Source: an uncultured Oscillospiraceae bacterium (GTDB taxonomy: Bacteria; Bacillota; Clostridia; Oscillospirales; Oscillospiraceae). Taken from it: 64,000 bases of DNA. Positions within the stretch are counted from its first letter, which is position 1, and each line of letters opens with the position of its first letter. The notes under the pieces were generated by a model. That model ran no database searches and was not told the DNA's origin. It saw only the letters and a program-made list of their open reading frames with translations. Location of the stretch: assembly GCA_947626315.1 (NCBI GenBank), contig CANQRQ010000008.1:28771-92770 (forward strand), read 5' to 3'. Shown here piece after piece: positions 34,184 to 42,474 of this stretch. A program made the translations under genes and the position numbers.

Positions 34184-34574
34184 AAAATTTGACCACTTTG
34201 GGGGGCTCGGTGAAGGAGGAGAAGGTGGCGGTCACGTTGCGCAGATACCAGACCTCCGTGTTCCCGTCGTCCGGGGAGTACATGGCCTGGAGAGAGGGAT
34301 AGGCCTCCAGCATGCTGACCCGGGCAGCCCGGTCGTCGTCTTCCGCGGCGGTGGCCTCCACCCGGAGCCAGCGGCCGCCCAGCATGGCGCAGAGCTCCAG
34401 CTTGGGGTTGGCGTGGAGCTGGCGGGAGACGGCCTTGGATTTGCCGGTCTGGATATAGAGCCGGTCCTTATAAATGTGGATGGTGCCGAAGGGGCGGACC
34501 CGGGGCTGCCCGTTTTCACAGGTGGCCAGATAATAGGTGCCGGCCTCTTTCAGAAATTCGTAGATTTCCTGCAT
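34182..34574 (-). CDS. Pyridoxamine 5'-phosphate oxidase-fold protein
   Basis: 130 residues of the small split-barrel flavin-binding family: MQEIYEFLKEAGTYYLATCENGQPRVRPFG, then a GKSKAVSRQLHANPKLELCA segment and a C-terminal strand. Members bind FMN or F420, and many have no known substrate. The ATG at 34574 follows AGAGGT; a longer frame upstream has no signal. The stop abuts repeat copy B. Confidence 0.88.
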   Translation of the reverse strand: MQEIYEFLKEAGTYYLATCENGQPRVRPFGTIHIYKDRLYIQTGKSKAVSRQLHANPKLELCAMLGGRWLRVEATAAEDDDRAARVSMLEAYPSLQAMYSPDDGNTEVWYLRNVTATFSSFTEPPKVVKF

Positions 34575-34660
34575 GTCGCTGTACCTCTTTTCAAAATGAT
34601 GATTTGTTTTATAAGATAGACCCGGCGCGTCCGTTCCCGGCCGCCGGAGGATTTGCCTAT

Positions 34661-34689
34661 AGCATAGCACAATCCGGCGGCGTTGACAA
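34661..34689 (-). promoter_or_regulatory. Promoter of the PNPO-fold gene
   Basis: Minus-strand TTGTCA (34689-34684), a 17-bp spacer, TATGCT (34666-34661). Confidence 0.6.
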
Positions 34690-34693
34690 GTGC

Positions 34694-34723
34694 TTGCGCG
34701 CCGGCCCCTTTTCCGTGTATAAT
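34694..34723 (+). promoter_or_regulatory. Promoter of the BceRS-like operon
   Basis: TTGCGC (34694-34699), an 18-bp spacer, perfect TATAAT (34718-34723), 40 nt before the regulator start. It is back to back with the divergent PNPO promoter. Confidence 0.65.
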
Positions 34724-34762
34724 AGAAAAAACAGCGCAAAAAAGGCGAGGGAGGCGAAGAAC

Positions 34763-35431
34763 GTGCGCGTGCTGATCGTGGAGGACGACCGGTTGATCGC
34801 GGGGGCGGTGGCCAGGCATATCGGCGCCTGGGGCTGTGAGACCCGGGTGGCGGAGGACTTCAAGGACATTACGGGGGAGTTCGTCCGCTTTGACCCTCAG
34901 CTGGTGCTGCTGGACATCGGGCTGCCCTATTATAACGGCTTTTACTGGTGCGGCGAGATCCGGAAGCTCTCCAAGGCGCCTATCATCTTTCTCTCCTCCG
35001 CCGCAGACAACATGAACATTGTGCTGGCGGTGAACATGGGGGCGGACGACTTTATCGCCAAACCCTTTGACCTGGCGGTGCTCACCGCCAAGGTCCAGGC
35101 CCTGCTGCGCCGGACCTACGATTTCAACCTCTCCGGCCGCCTGATCGAGCACCGGGGATTGCTGCTGAATCTGGACGACGGGACGGTGAGCTGTGGGGGC
35201 AGCCGCCTGGAGCTGAGCCGGAACGAATACCGGATTTTGCAGGTGCTGCTGGAAAACCGGGGGCGCACCGTCTCCCGGGAGACGCTGATGCAGCGGCTGT
35301 GGGAGACGGACAGCTTCGTGGACGAGAACACCCTCAGCGTCAACATCGCCCGGCTGCGGCGCAAGCTGGAGGGCATGGGGCTGAAGGACCTGATTGAGAC
35401 CCGGAAAGGGCAGGGGTATCTGATCGAATGA
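34763..35431 (+). CDS. BceR-like response regulator
   Basis: A 222-residue OmpR-class regulator. The receiver starts VRVLIVEDDRLIAGAVARHI, with the phosphoacceptor in LLDIGLPYYNGFYWC and Lys in DDFIAKPFD. The winged helix includes SRNEYRILQVLLENRGRTVSRE and ends IETRKGQGYLIE. This divergent receiver sequence is typical of BceR/GraR regulators for peptide-antibiotic stress. The GTG at 34763 follows GGGAGG. It overlaps the kinase start (ATGA). Confidence 0.9.
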   Translation: MRVLIVEDDRLIAGAVARHIGAWGCETRVAEDFKDITGEFVRFDPQLVLLDIGLPYYNGFYWCGEIRKLSKAPIIFLSSAADNMNIVLAVNMGADDFIAKPFDLAVLTAKVQALLRRTYDFNLSGRLIEHRGLLLNLDDGTVSCGGSRLELSRNEYRILQVLLENRGRTVSRETLMQRLWETDSFVDENTLSVNIARLRRKLEGMGLKDLIETRKGQGYLIE

Positions 35432-36417
35432 AACTGCTGGTTGCCTATCTCCGCGCCCGGGCGGGCACGGCGTCCCTGGCCGCGGCCCTCTGCGGCGTTT
35501 TCCTGCTGTTTGCCTGGCTCAGCGGAATGGAGCGCTCCCTGGCGCTCTACTGCCTGCTGCTCTGGGCGGCAGTCTGCGCTCTGGCGCTGGCCCTGGGCTT
35601 CGCGGGCTTCTTCCGGCGGCACCGGGCGCTGGAGGACACGAAGGCCCGGCTGCTGATCACGCCGGACTGTCTGCCCGCGCCGGGCAGCCTCCTGGAGGAG
35701 GACTACCAGGAACTGCTGCATCTGGTGCTGGAGGACCGGAGTGAGCAGCGCCGCCGGGCGGACCGGCGGGCCGGGGAGATGAAGGACACCTTCGGCCTCT
35801 GGGCCCACCAGATCAAGAACCCCCTGGCCGCCATGCGGTTGATCCTCCAGCAGGAGGAGAGCCCGGACCCGGGGGAGCTGGAGCAGGAGCTGTTCGAGAC
35901 GGAGCAGTACGTGGAGATGGCGCTGAACTATCTGCGGCTGGACAGCGAATCCACGGACTTTGTCCTCCGGCCCTGCCGGCTGGACGGGATCATCCGCCAG
36001 GCCGTGAAAAAATACGCCCGGCAGTTTATCCGCCGCCGGATCAGCCTGGCCTATGAGGGCACCGAACTGCAGGTGGTCAGCGACGAGAAATGGCTGGGCT
36101 TCGTGCTGGAGCAGCTGATCTCCAACGCTCTGAAATACACCAACCGGGGCACGGTGCGTATCTACACCCGGGGCGACCGGCTGTTCATTCAGGACACGGG
36201 CATCGGCATTGCCCAGGAGGACCTGCCCCGTATCTTCGACAAGGGCTACACCGGCTACAACGGCCGGGCGGACCGGAAATCCACCGGCCTGGGGCTCTGG
36301 CTCTGCCGCCGGACCCTGGAGCAGCTGGGCCACGAGATCAGCGCCTCTTCCGTCTCCGGCCAGGGCACGGAGCTGTGCATCCGGTTCAAGACGGAAGAAA
36401 ACCATGAAGCAGAATAA
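35428..36417 (+). CDS. BceS-like intramembrane-sensing histidine kinase
   Basis: 329 residues. Two membrane helices near 12-33 and 40-62 have only a few residues between them, the hallmark of intramembrane-sensing kinases. The H-box is the variant FGLWAHQIKNPLAAMR (His128), as in BceS/GraS. LRLDSESTDFVL, LEQLISNALKYT and STGLGLWLC follow. BceS kinases usually work with a BceAB-type ABC transporter that acts as the sensor; none is adjacent here. A terminator follows at once. Confidence 0.92.
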   Translation: MKLLVAYLRARAGTASLAAALCGVFLLFAWLSGMERSLALYCLLLWAAVCALALALGFAGFFRRHRALEDTKARLLITPDCLPAPGSLLEEDYQELLHLVLEDRSEQRRRADRRAGEMKDTFGLWAHQIKNPLAAMRLILQQEESPDPGELEQELFETEQYVEMALNYLRLDSESTDFVLRPCRLDGIIRQAVKKYARQFIRRRISLAYEGTELQVVSDEKWLGFVLEQLISNALKYTNRGTVRIYTRGDRLFIQDTGIGIAQEDLPRIFDKGYTGYNGRADRKSTGLGLWLCRRTLEQLGHEISASSVSGQGTELCIRFKTEENHEAE

Positions 36418-36421
36418 AAAA

Positions 36422-36452
36422 CGATCCCTCCGGCGGTTGAACCGGAGGGATT
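36422..36452 (+). terminator. Terminator after BceRS-like operon
   Basis: ATCCCTCCGG pairs with CCGGAGGGAT across an 8-nt loop, followed by TTCT. Confidence 0.75.
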
Positions 36453-36492
36453 TCTATGTCTTATTGCCAATCTCCCACGTCTTAGCCGCGGG

Positions 36493-36600
36493 GCCCCATA
36501 AAGGGCAGGGCCCTTTATGGGGAAAAGGCAGAACATTACCGCCCGCCGATGTGGCAGCCTTTAGGCCGCCACATGGCGCTGCGGTGATGTTCTGCCGTCA
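36493..36600. repeat. Nested stem-loop element at a convergent junction
   Basis: CCCCATAAAGGGC and GCCCTTTATGGGG form a perfect 13-bp hairpin. A second structure follows: GGCAGAACATTACCGC pairs with GCGGTGATGTTCTGCC (one G.T pair), enclosing ATGTGGC...GCCACAT and GCCT/AGGC. It directly abuts the stop of the minus-strand CapA-family gene. Sequence differs from repeat copies A/B but the organisation is the same. Confidence 0.7.
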
Positions 36601-37785
36601 GCCCCAGCTCGCGTGGTAGTCGGAATAGTCCGCGCCCTGGCTGGTGGGCTGGAAGCTGCCGTCCAGCTTGCTCAGCACCCGGTTATATTCCTCGCTGCCC
36701 TCCGCGTAGGGGGTGGGGCGGTAGTCGTTATAGCTGGTCTTGGCCACGAAGGGCTGGCCGCTGATGCTGCAGGGGATGGTCTCAAAGCCCGCGTTGGAGA
36801 CGGTGCCGTCCAGGTCCCGCTTGACGGAGATCTGCACGATGGCGGTGTCCGGGTCCGTGGGCATGGTGCTGCCGCCGAAGGTCCAGTTGCCCATGCTGTA
36901 GAGAATGATCCCGTCGTTATAGACCTCGATGGGCTGGAGGCAGTGGGGGTGGCTGCCGTAGACCAGGTTCGCCCCTGCGTCGATGCAGGCGTGGGCCAGG
37001 TCGATCTGGGCCTTGTTGGGGGAGTAGTACAGCTCCACGCCCCAGTGGAACATGCAGATCACGTACTCCGCGCCGTCCGCCTTCATCTGCTGGATCGCCT
37101 CCACGCACTTGCTCTGCACCGGGCCGTAGCTGTTGAAGGCACAGTAGATGCCCACGCGCAGGCCGTTGGGCGTGGTGATGATCTGGGCCTGGCCCTCCCG
37201 GCCGTAGGGCACGCCGTAGCTGTCCAGGGCGGCGTAGGTCTGCTCGGCCCCCTTGTCCAGAAAGTCCATCATGTGGTTGTTGGCTGTGGTGACAAAATCC
37301 ACCCCGCCCTCCAGAAGAATGTTGGCGTAGGCCGTGGGGCAGAGGAAGGAGAACTCCTGCCCGGAGTACAGCGTCTCATCCGAGAGGGTGCACTCCAGGT
37401 TGGCCAGGGTCAGCTCATCGTTTTCAAAATACTGCACCGTGTTGGAGAAGGGATAGGCGTAGTCCCCGTTGAGATAGGCGTTGTAGCCGTAAGGGCTGTT
37501 GCGGAAATTCGGGGAGGAGTTGAGGGTGCAGTCCCCCACGGCGGAGATGATGAAGGTCTCCGGCGTGGGCTCCGGCGTCGGGGTAGGCTCCGGCGTAGGC
37601 GTCGGGCTGGGGGAGGGCGTGGGACTGGGCGTCGGAGAGGGGCTCTCCGCCAGGTCCAGGGTGGCGGAGGGCTCCATCAGCATGACCGCCGCCGGTTGGA
37701 CCACCCGGGCCCGCAGCAGCAGCGCCAGCTCTGCCACCAGCACCGCCAGCATGATATATTCCAGTACCTTCAGCACAGTTTTCAT
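36598..37785 (-). CDS. CapA/YwtB-family metallophosphatase-like protein
   Basis: About 395 residues. An N-terminal membrane anchor (about 8-27) is followed by a long Pro-rich spacer of PTPSP/PTPEP repeats (about 45-80), likely crossing the cell wall. The CapA domain has ISAVGDCTLN, TTANNHMMDFL, FHWGVELYYSP and VYGSHPHC, the metal-ligand motifs of the calcineurin-like fold. CapA is known from poly-gamma-glutamate capsules, but no capB/capC is nearby, so the substrate is unknown. The ATG at 37785 is used; a TTG lies two codons before it. Confidence 0.9.
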   Translation of the reverse strand: MKTVLKVLEYIMLAVLVAELALLLRARVVQPAAVMLMEPSATLDLAESPSPTPSPTPSPSPTPTPEPTPTPEPTPETFIISAVGDCTLNSSPNFRNSPYGYNAYLNGDYAYPFSNTVQYFENDELTLANLECTLSDETLYSGQEFSFLCPTAYANILLEGGVDFVTTANNHMMDFLDKGAEQTYAALDSYGVPYGREGQAQIITTPNGLRVGIYCAFNSYGPVQSKCVEAIQQMKADGAEYVICMFHWGVELYYSPNKAQIDLAHACIDAGANLVYGSHPHCLQPIEVYNDGIILYSMGNWTFGGSTMPTDPDTAIVQISVKRDLDGTVSNAGFETIPCSISGQPFVAKTSYNDYRPTPYAEGSEEYNRVLSKLDGSFQPTSQGADYSDYHASWG

Positions 37786-37880
37786 TCCCAAAGCAACCCC
37801 GTTTTCAGCGGACCGGCCTCAGAGGGCGGGTCCTTTTTTCTTTTATAAGATATAGTTTCTGCGAAATCCAAGTTTTTATC

Positions 37881-37909
37881 ATTATAATAAGTTTTTTCCA
37901 AGAAAGCAA
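37881..37909 (-). promoter_or_regulatory. Promoter of the CapA-family gene
   Basis: Minus-strand TTGCTT (37909-37904), a 17-bp spacer, perfect TATAAT (37886-37881), about 95 nt before the start. Confidence 0.65.
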
Positions 37910-37971
37910 GAGCGCCGTGAAATCTGCCGGGGAAGGCCAGGTTCTTAAGTTAAATTTAAGGCGGGGCGGCC

Positions 37972-38329
37972 TTGACACGGCCGGCAGCGCGCTGGTATCA
38001 TTTAAGGCGTAGACAGGGCCCCGCCGGGCGGGAACAAAACGCGCCGGGCGCCGTCTCATAGACGGAAAGACCCTCACCTGGAGACGTGCAGGAAACAAAA
38101 AATGACATACTTGCGGGACTGGGGTTACAAGCTGGAAAAAATTTTTAAAATTTTTTCTTATTTTGTCTTAATATGTCTTGCATTTGTAATTATTTTGTGA
38201 TACATTATTTGCAAGCCGGGAAAAACGTCTCTCGGCCGTGGGTTTTCGATACGGCCGGTTCCTCGGGTCATTTATAAATTTGTTTTCTAAGTCTATAAAG
38301 ACAGACCAACGGAAAGAAGGAGAAACACT
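37972..38329 (+). promoter_or_regulatory. Promoters and long leader of the surface-protein gene
   Basis: TTGACA (37972-37977), an 18-bp spacer and TATCAT (37996-38001) form a strong promoter, giving a leader of about 320 nt. The leader contains GC hairpins (CCCGCC/GGCGGG near 38022, CCGTCT/AGACGG near 38053). A T/A-rich stretch at 38133-38210 follows, holding a second possible promoter (TTGCAT 38178-38183, 17 bp, TACATT 38201-38206). A further hairpin around GGCCG/CGGCC lies before AGAAGGAGAAAC and the ATG at 38330. No known riboswitch consensus is recognised. Confidence 0.5.
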
Positions 38330-41300
38330 ATGAAAGCATGTATCAAGTTTCTGTCTGTGCTCCTGATCGTAACGATGTGCGTCGGCTTCATGCCGGCGGC
38401 CTTTGCCGATGGCTCGGGCGCCATTGTGATCGGCCCCAGCTTCAGCAGCACCACATCCGAGCCGTCTGCGGGCACGCCTGCCGACAAGGCGACCGCTTCG
38501 CCCAGCCCCAGCGACCCTGCGGGCGGCAAGCAGGATGCCGATAAAAAGGCGGCAGAGGACGAGGCCGGCGAGGACGAAGAGGACGAAGAGGCCCCCGAGG
38601 CGCTCTCTGCGGCCAGCGCGGCCGAGCTTCGGGCGGCGGTGAAAACCGTCAAGGCCTTCGGCACCGTCACCGTAACGGCCAGTATCTCTGACCTGACCGC
38701 CCCTCTGGTGATCGGCAAGAGCCTGACCCTGGATCTGTGCGGCAACACCCTCACCTTTGGTCCGGAGGGCGGCAGCAGCTATGGCGCCGCGATCCAGATC
38801 GCTTCCGGTGTGGACGAGGTGTTCATCTGCGACGGCACTGTGGAGACCACGGTGACGGTGGATGAACTGACAGAGAATATCTTCGGCTACAGCCGGTACA
38901 TCTCCTCCGGCGCCGACAGCCTGATCCTCAGCGGCGTGGACTTTGACGGCACGCTCACCACCGAGGGCAGCCTGCTGAGCTTTGAAGAGGACGGCAGCCT
39001 GGCCGTCGAGGCGGGCGACAGATTCAGCTGGGACCCCAGCGCCTATGTGGATCCGGACCTCTTCACCGTCAGCTATGACGAGGAAAACGAAGTGTGGATC
39101 GTAGCCGAGAAGGCCGACGCGGAGCCCGACCCCGAGGAGGAGAAGTCTGAGGACGGGACCCAGACGAAGGACGATCCCGAGAAGCAGGAGGATCCGAACA
39201 AGGCGGAGGATCCCCAGACCGGGACAGAGGCCGAGATCCAGGACGAGCCGAAGGACGATACGCCCGTCAGCGAGCCTGTGACCGTCAGCAGCCAGGAGGA
39301 CCTGGACGCGGCTCTGGCCGACCCGGCCAAGACCGAGATCACCGTTGCTGAGGGCAGCAAGCTCAGCGGCGTCGAGATCATGCGGAGCCTGAGCCTGAAC
39401 CTGAGCGGCGCTTCCCTGAGCGGCACCGTCCTGGTGACCAATAACGCGGCCGTCACCATCAGCGGCGGCTCCATCAGCGGCAAGATCATCAACACCGGCG
39501 CTCTGACCCTGAACGGCGTCAGCGTCTCCGCCGGTTCCGCCAGCGGCATCGCCAGCCTGTTTGGCAGCGCTTCCGGCGCCTGCATCGAGAACAACGGCGG
39601 CGCGCTCACCCTGGCCGGCGGCTCCGTCGTGGGCGATATCACCGTCAGCGGCGGCAGCTTCACCGTGAACGATGACAGCGTCCAGGCCGGCACCGTCTCC
39701 GTCAGCGGCAGCGCCGTGGTCAACATCTCCGGCGGGCAGTTTAACAGCCTGGTGGCGGTGGACGGCTACGATCCCATTGCCTATGTCTCCAACGGCGAGG
39801 TCATGAGCGACGGCATCATGCCCACTGCGGGCACCGGACTGATCGGCAACGTCACAGGCGGCCATTTCGTGAGCATCAAGCCTTTGGAGGCCTTTGTCCA
39901 TGATCCCTACACTTTGGGCGAGGACGGCGGCATTATGCTCATGAGCCTGGGACCTGACAATAATGCCAAGGGCGGCGCGGTCGCCCTGGCGGATGGCAGC
40001 CCCAGCAGCTATGTGGGCAGCGGCGAGGGGAAACTGTCCTTTGGCGTCTATTATAAGGGCGCCCCCGCCTCCCAGGCGACCGCCGCTTATGTGATCTCCC
40101 TGCAGAAGGTGGATGAGTTGGGGGGCAATGACGCTACCATAGAGTCAATTACAGCAGCGCCGCAGGGCGAAGTAGATGGAACTACACTTGTAAGTGGTAC
40201 AGATTTTACCTATACGCCAAATAGTAAAGATGCGACTACGGGCGGCACTGTGAAGCTGATAAATGGCGGCACAGCTCTGGAAGGACGGAAGGCCGGCCTG
40301 TACAACTTGACCTTTAACACGAAGGACAAGCTCGGAGCTGGTAATCTGACCGCTCAGCTCTTTGTGGTTCCCGAGCTGGAGTATAAGAATCCCTCGTTTA
40401 CGATGGGCAAATCAAATGAGTTTAAGTTCGCACTGGAGGAGGGCGATAATCCGACTACGGTGACTGCCGGACTGGGCACCAAGCATAGCACAGACGCCAA
40501 CGAGCTGACGTCGGGCACCGATTACGAGCATACGGGCGGCAATTTCACCCTGAAGGGAGACTATATCAAAAACCTGCGGGTTTTGGGCCAGTACTATGTG
40601 GGCCTGTGGTACGGCAGCGTGCCCGTGTATGTGCCCTTCAAGATTACGAGCGCGACCTGGGTTTCGCCGACCGAAACCACCTGGACCTATAACAGCGGTA
40701 AGGACCTGACCTTCAAGGTGACTCCTCCCGAGGCGGTAATCACAGAGGTCCGTAATCACACAAAGGACGATACGGTGCTGAACTCCAGTCAGTACTACGT
40801 CAAGGACAACGTGATCACCCTCAATGCCAGCTATCTCCAAAGCCTGGTAGATCGCACCAAGGGCACCGGCCACGGCATCACGCAGTTCATGTTTAAAACG
40901 GAGAGCGGCGAGGAGGTTTCCTTCTCGGTGAACATCCGGCCCGCCATGTGGGCCAAGGACGGCAAGGACACCCACACCCGGGGCACCGACGGCACCCTGA
41001 CCTATGAGTTCTCCTCGCCGATCGTGCCGGGCGCCATTCCCACCCTGAACGGCCACCCCCTGACTTCGGATGACTACGTGCTTAACAGCGACTACTCCAT
41101 CACCCTCAAGGCGGACTTCCTGAACAAGCGCACCGGCGCCAACAGCTATCCGCTGACGGTTGCCACACAGGCCGGTGATGTGACGGCGGACGTGAAGCTC
41201 AGCGGGACGGTGCGGAACACCACCACCAACGGCGTCAACACCGGCGACGTGAACAACCCGGCGATCTGGGCGATCGTGCTGGTCCTCTCCGGCGCGGCGG

Positions 41301-41347
41301 CGGTGACCCTGATGGTCCCCAAAAAGAAGAAGAGCCAGGGTGAATAA
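38330..41347 (+). CDS. Large secreted, wall- or membrane-anchored surface protein
   Basis: 1005 residues. A signal peptide (1-26, ending MPAAFA) is followed by a Ser/Pro/Asp/Glu linker (about 35-90) and a beta-rich region. A second acidic segment with many EDPxK-type repeats (about 262-312) leads to a Gly/Ser/Val-rich stretch with recurring SGG(S)xxG units (about 330-480), like a beta-solenoid. Beta-sandwich-like modules follow. The C-terminus NTGD..., a hydrophobic helix and KKKKSQGE resembles a sortase sorting signal with VNTGD in place of LPxTG. Function is unknown; adhesin or surface-layer type is a guess. AGAAGGAG precedes the ATG. Confidence 0.75.
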   Translation: MKACIKFLSVLLIVTMCVGFMPAAFADGSGAIVIGPSFSSTTSEPSAGTPADKATASPSPSDPAGGKQDADKKAAEDEAGEDEEDEEAPEALSAASAAELRAAVKTVKAFGTVTVTASISDLTAPLVIGKSLTLDLCGNTLTFGPEGGSSYGAAIQIASGVDEVFICDGTVETTVTVDELTENIFGYSRYISSGADSLILSGVDFDGTLTTEGSLLSFEEDGSLAVEAGDRFSWDPSAYVDPDLFTVSYDEENEVWIVAEKADAEPDPEEEKSEDGTQTKDDPEKQEDPNKAEDPQTGTEAEIQDEPKDDTPVSEPVTVSSQEDLDAALADPAKTEITVAEGSKLSGVEIMRSLSLNLSGASLSGTVLVTNNAAVTISGGSISGKIINTGALTLNGVSVSAGSASGIASLFGSASGACIENNGGALTLAGGSVVGDITVSGGSFTVNDDSVQAGTVSVSGSAVVNISGGQFNSLVAVDGYDPIAYVSNGEVMSDGIMPTAGTGLIGNVTGGHFVSIKPLEAFVHDPYTLGEDGGIMLMSLGPDNNAKGGAVALADGSPSSYVGSGEGKLSFGVYYKGAPASQATAAYVISLQKVDELGGNDATIESITAAPQGEVDGTTLVSGTDFTYTPNSKDATTGGTVKLINGGTALEGRKAGLYNLTFNTKDKLGAGNLTAQLFVVPELEYKNPSFTMGKSNEFKFALEEGDNPTTVTAGLGTKHSTDANELTSGTDYEHTGGNFTLKGDYIKNLRVLGQYYVGLWYGSVPVYVPFKITSATWVSPTETTWTYNSGKDLTFKVTPPEAVITEVRNHTKDDTVLNSSQYYVKDNVITLNASYLQSLVDRTKGTGHGITQFMFKTESGEEVSFSVNIRPAMWAKDGKDTHTRGTDGTLTYEFSSPIVPGAIPTLNGHPLTSDDYVLNSDYSITLKADFLNKRTGANSYPLTVATQAGDVTADVKLSGTVRNTTTNGVNTGDVNNPAIWAIVLVLSGAAAVTLMVPKKKKSQGE

Positions 41348-41365
41348 GCCCTGACAGCGAAAAGG

Positions 41366-41452
41366 CATTTTCCCGCGCCGCCGGGCGGCGCATGGGGCGC
41401 AAGCCGAAAGGCGAGTAAACCGTGCGGCAGCCGCCCGGCGGCGGGAAAGGCC
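41366..41452. repeat. Long GC inverted repeat after the surface-protein gene
   Basis: TTTCCCGC...GCCGCCGGGCGGC on the left pairs with GCCGCCCGGCGGCGGGAAA on the right. A 16-bp direct repeat, AAAGGCGAGTAAACCG, occurs at 41407-41422 (in the loop) and again at 41480-41495. Confidence 0.65.
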
Positions 41453-41521
41453 AATCTCCCGGCCCCGGGGCGCGAACCAAAAGGCGAGTAAACCGGAAGG
41501 CGAAAGGGAGAAAACAAGAAA

Positions 41522-41562
41522 CCAAGGAGCTGCAGCGAAACGAAAGTTACGCTGCAGCTCCT
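41522..41562 (+). terminator. Terminator of the surface-protein gene
   Basis: AAGGAGCTGCAGCG pairs with CGCTGCAGCTCCTT, a perfect 14-bp stem around a 12-nt loop containing AACGAAAGTT, then TTG. It lies about 175 nt after the stop codon. Confidence 0.75.
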
Positions 41563-41596
41563 TTGCGTATTGAAAAGGGCAGAATCTTTTCTGAGA

Positions 41597-41919
41597 TAAA
41601 CGAAAGTTTATCGCAGGAAAGACAACCTTATCAGTTCATCTCCTTCGGCCACCAGCAGAAGGGAAGCTTGGTCTCTTGGTGTATTGTAGCCTTCTCTTGC
41701 CTCGTCGCAAGAGAAGGCTACCGAAGAGAAAGACGCCCGGGGAAGAATCCCCGGGGCCCCTCTGGGAGCAGGGTACAACAGACCCGTTCTTAGGTCGCCC
41801 TTTATCCTTCTTGCAGGTTTACCCCGGTGCAGACACTGGCAGGTTTCGCTCCTGCGATCGCACGCACATACCAACAAGGCTCGCTGGGCATTTACTTTCT
41901 GCGATAAACTTTCGTTTAT
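41597..41919. mobile_element. Candidate MITE-like element with 24-bp terminal inverted repeats
   Basis: ATAAACGAAAGTTTATCGCAGGAAA at the left end (41597-41621) is matched on the opposite strand at the right end (41896-41919) with one base missing. Each end is itself a hairpin (GATAAAC/GTTTATC). The interior of about 275 bp holds a perfect 14-bp hairpin (GTAGCCTTCTCTTG/CAAGAGAAGGCTAC near 41687-41722) and CCCGGGGA/TCCCCGGG. No transposase and no clear target duplication are visible. It may alternatively be a structured RNA element. Confidence 0.5.
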
Positions 41920-41951
41920 GTGCATGAGCATCTTTTTTGGGACAACAATAA

Positions 41952-41986
41952 GCTGCGGCAAAATTTTCTTTTACCGCAGCCTTTTT
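41952..41986. terminator. Terminator-like hairpin near the GtrA gene
   Basis: GCTGCGG (41952-41958) pairs with CCGCAGC (41974-41980), followed by CTTTTT on the plus strand; the minus-strand exit is TTATTG. It closes the junction between the surface-protein and GtrA-family genes. Confidence 0.6.
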
Positions 41987-42003
41987 GAGCGCCTGTAAAG
42001 GCA

Positions 42004-42429
42004 TCAATTCTGCTTGTCCTTCTTCGCCGCGGTGTCGAGGCTGCGGCCAAAGACGAAAAAGCGCTGATAGAGAAACTCCGTGGAGAAGTTCAGCAGCATG
42101 TTGAGGATCGTGACCAGATATTCGTTCCAGAGCAGCGTGTCCGCCAGGTAGCTGCCCAGAAGGGTGGACAGGGGCGTGAACACCGCATAGTAGGCCAGGA
42201 CCTTCAGCATGGCCACCGGCACATTGGCGGCGGACTTGAAGGTGAATTTCCGGTTCATGGTGAAGTTCCATAGCACGGACAGGAGCAGGGCGGTGAGATA
42301 GCAGGGCCAGTAGCTCCAGGGGGTCAGCTCGTTTAAGAGGGCAAAGCTCCCCATCTCCACCAGGGCCGCGCTGGCGGAGAAGAGCGCAAATTTCAGAAAA
42401 CGGAAAAACTCCGCGGCTTTTTTGGACAT
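42004..42429 (-). CDS. GtrA-like membrane protein
   Basis: 141 residues with four membrane helices, of the GtrA/DPMS-related family that flips or presents lipid-linked sugars. It starts FFRFLKFALFSASAALVEMGSFALL; WNFTMNRKFTF and FLYQRFFVFG are the two conserved family motifs. It lies 45 nt downstream of the interrupted polytopic protein, fitting a shared role in cell-surface glycan assembly. Confidence 0.9.
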   Translation of the reverse strand: MSKKAAEFFRFLKFALFSASAALVEMGSFALLNELTPWSYWPCYLTALLLSVLWNFTMNRKFTFKSAANVPVAMLKVLAYYAVFTPLSTLLGSYLADTLLWNEYLVTILNMLLNFSTEFLYQRFFVFGRSLDTAAKKDKQN

Positions 42430-42474
42430 GAGATCGCCTCCGTATGCATGTTCTGCCGGTCGTATTTTATTCTA

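Noticed and set aside
38002..38110. Riboswitch in the surface-protein leader
   Set aside because: I compared it with c-di-GMP, TPP and cobalamin consensus features by eye and none of their invariant cores is present; only simple hairpins are supported.
41608..41961. 117-codon open frame across the MITE-like element
   Set aside because: It simply spans the inverted repeats (both ends read INESLSQ in their own directions) and shows no domain or ribosome binding site.
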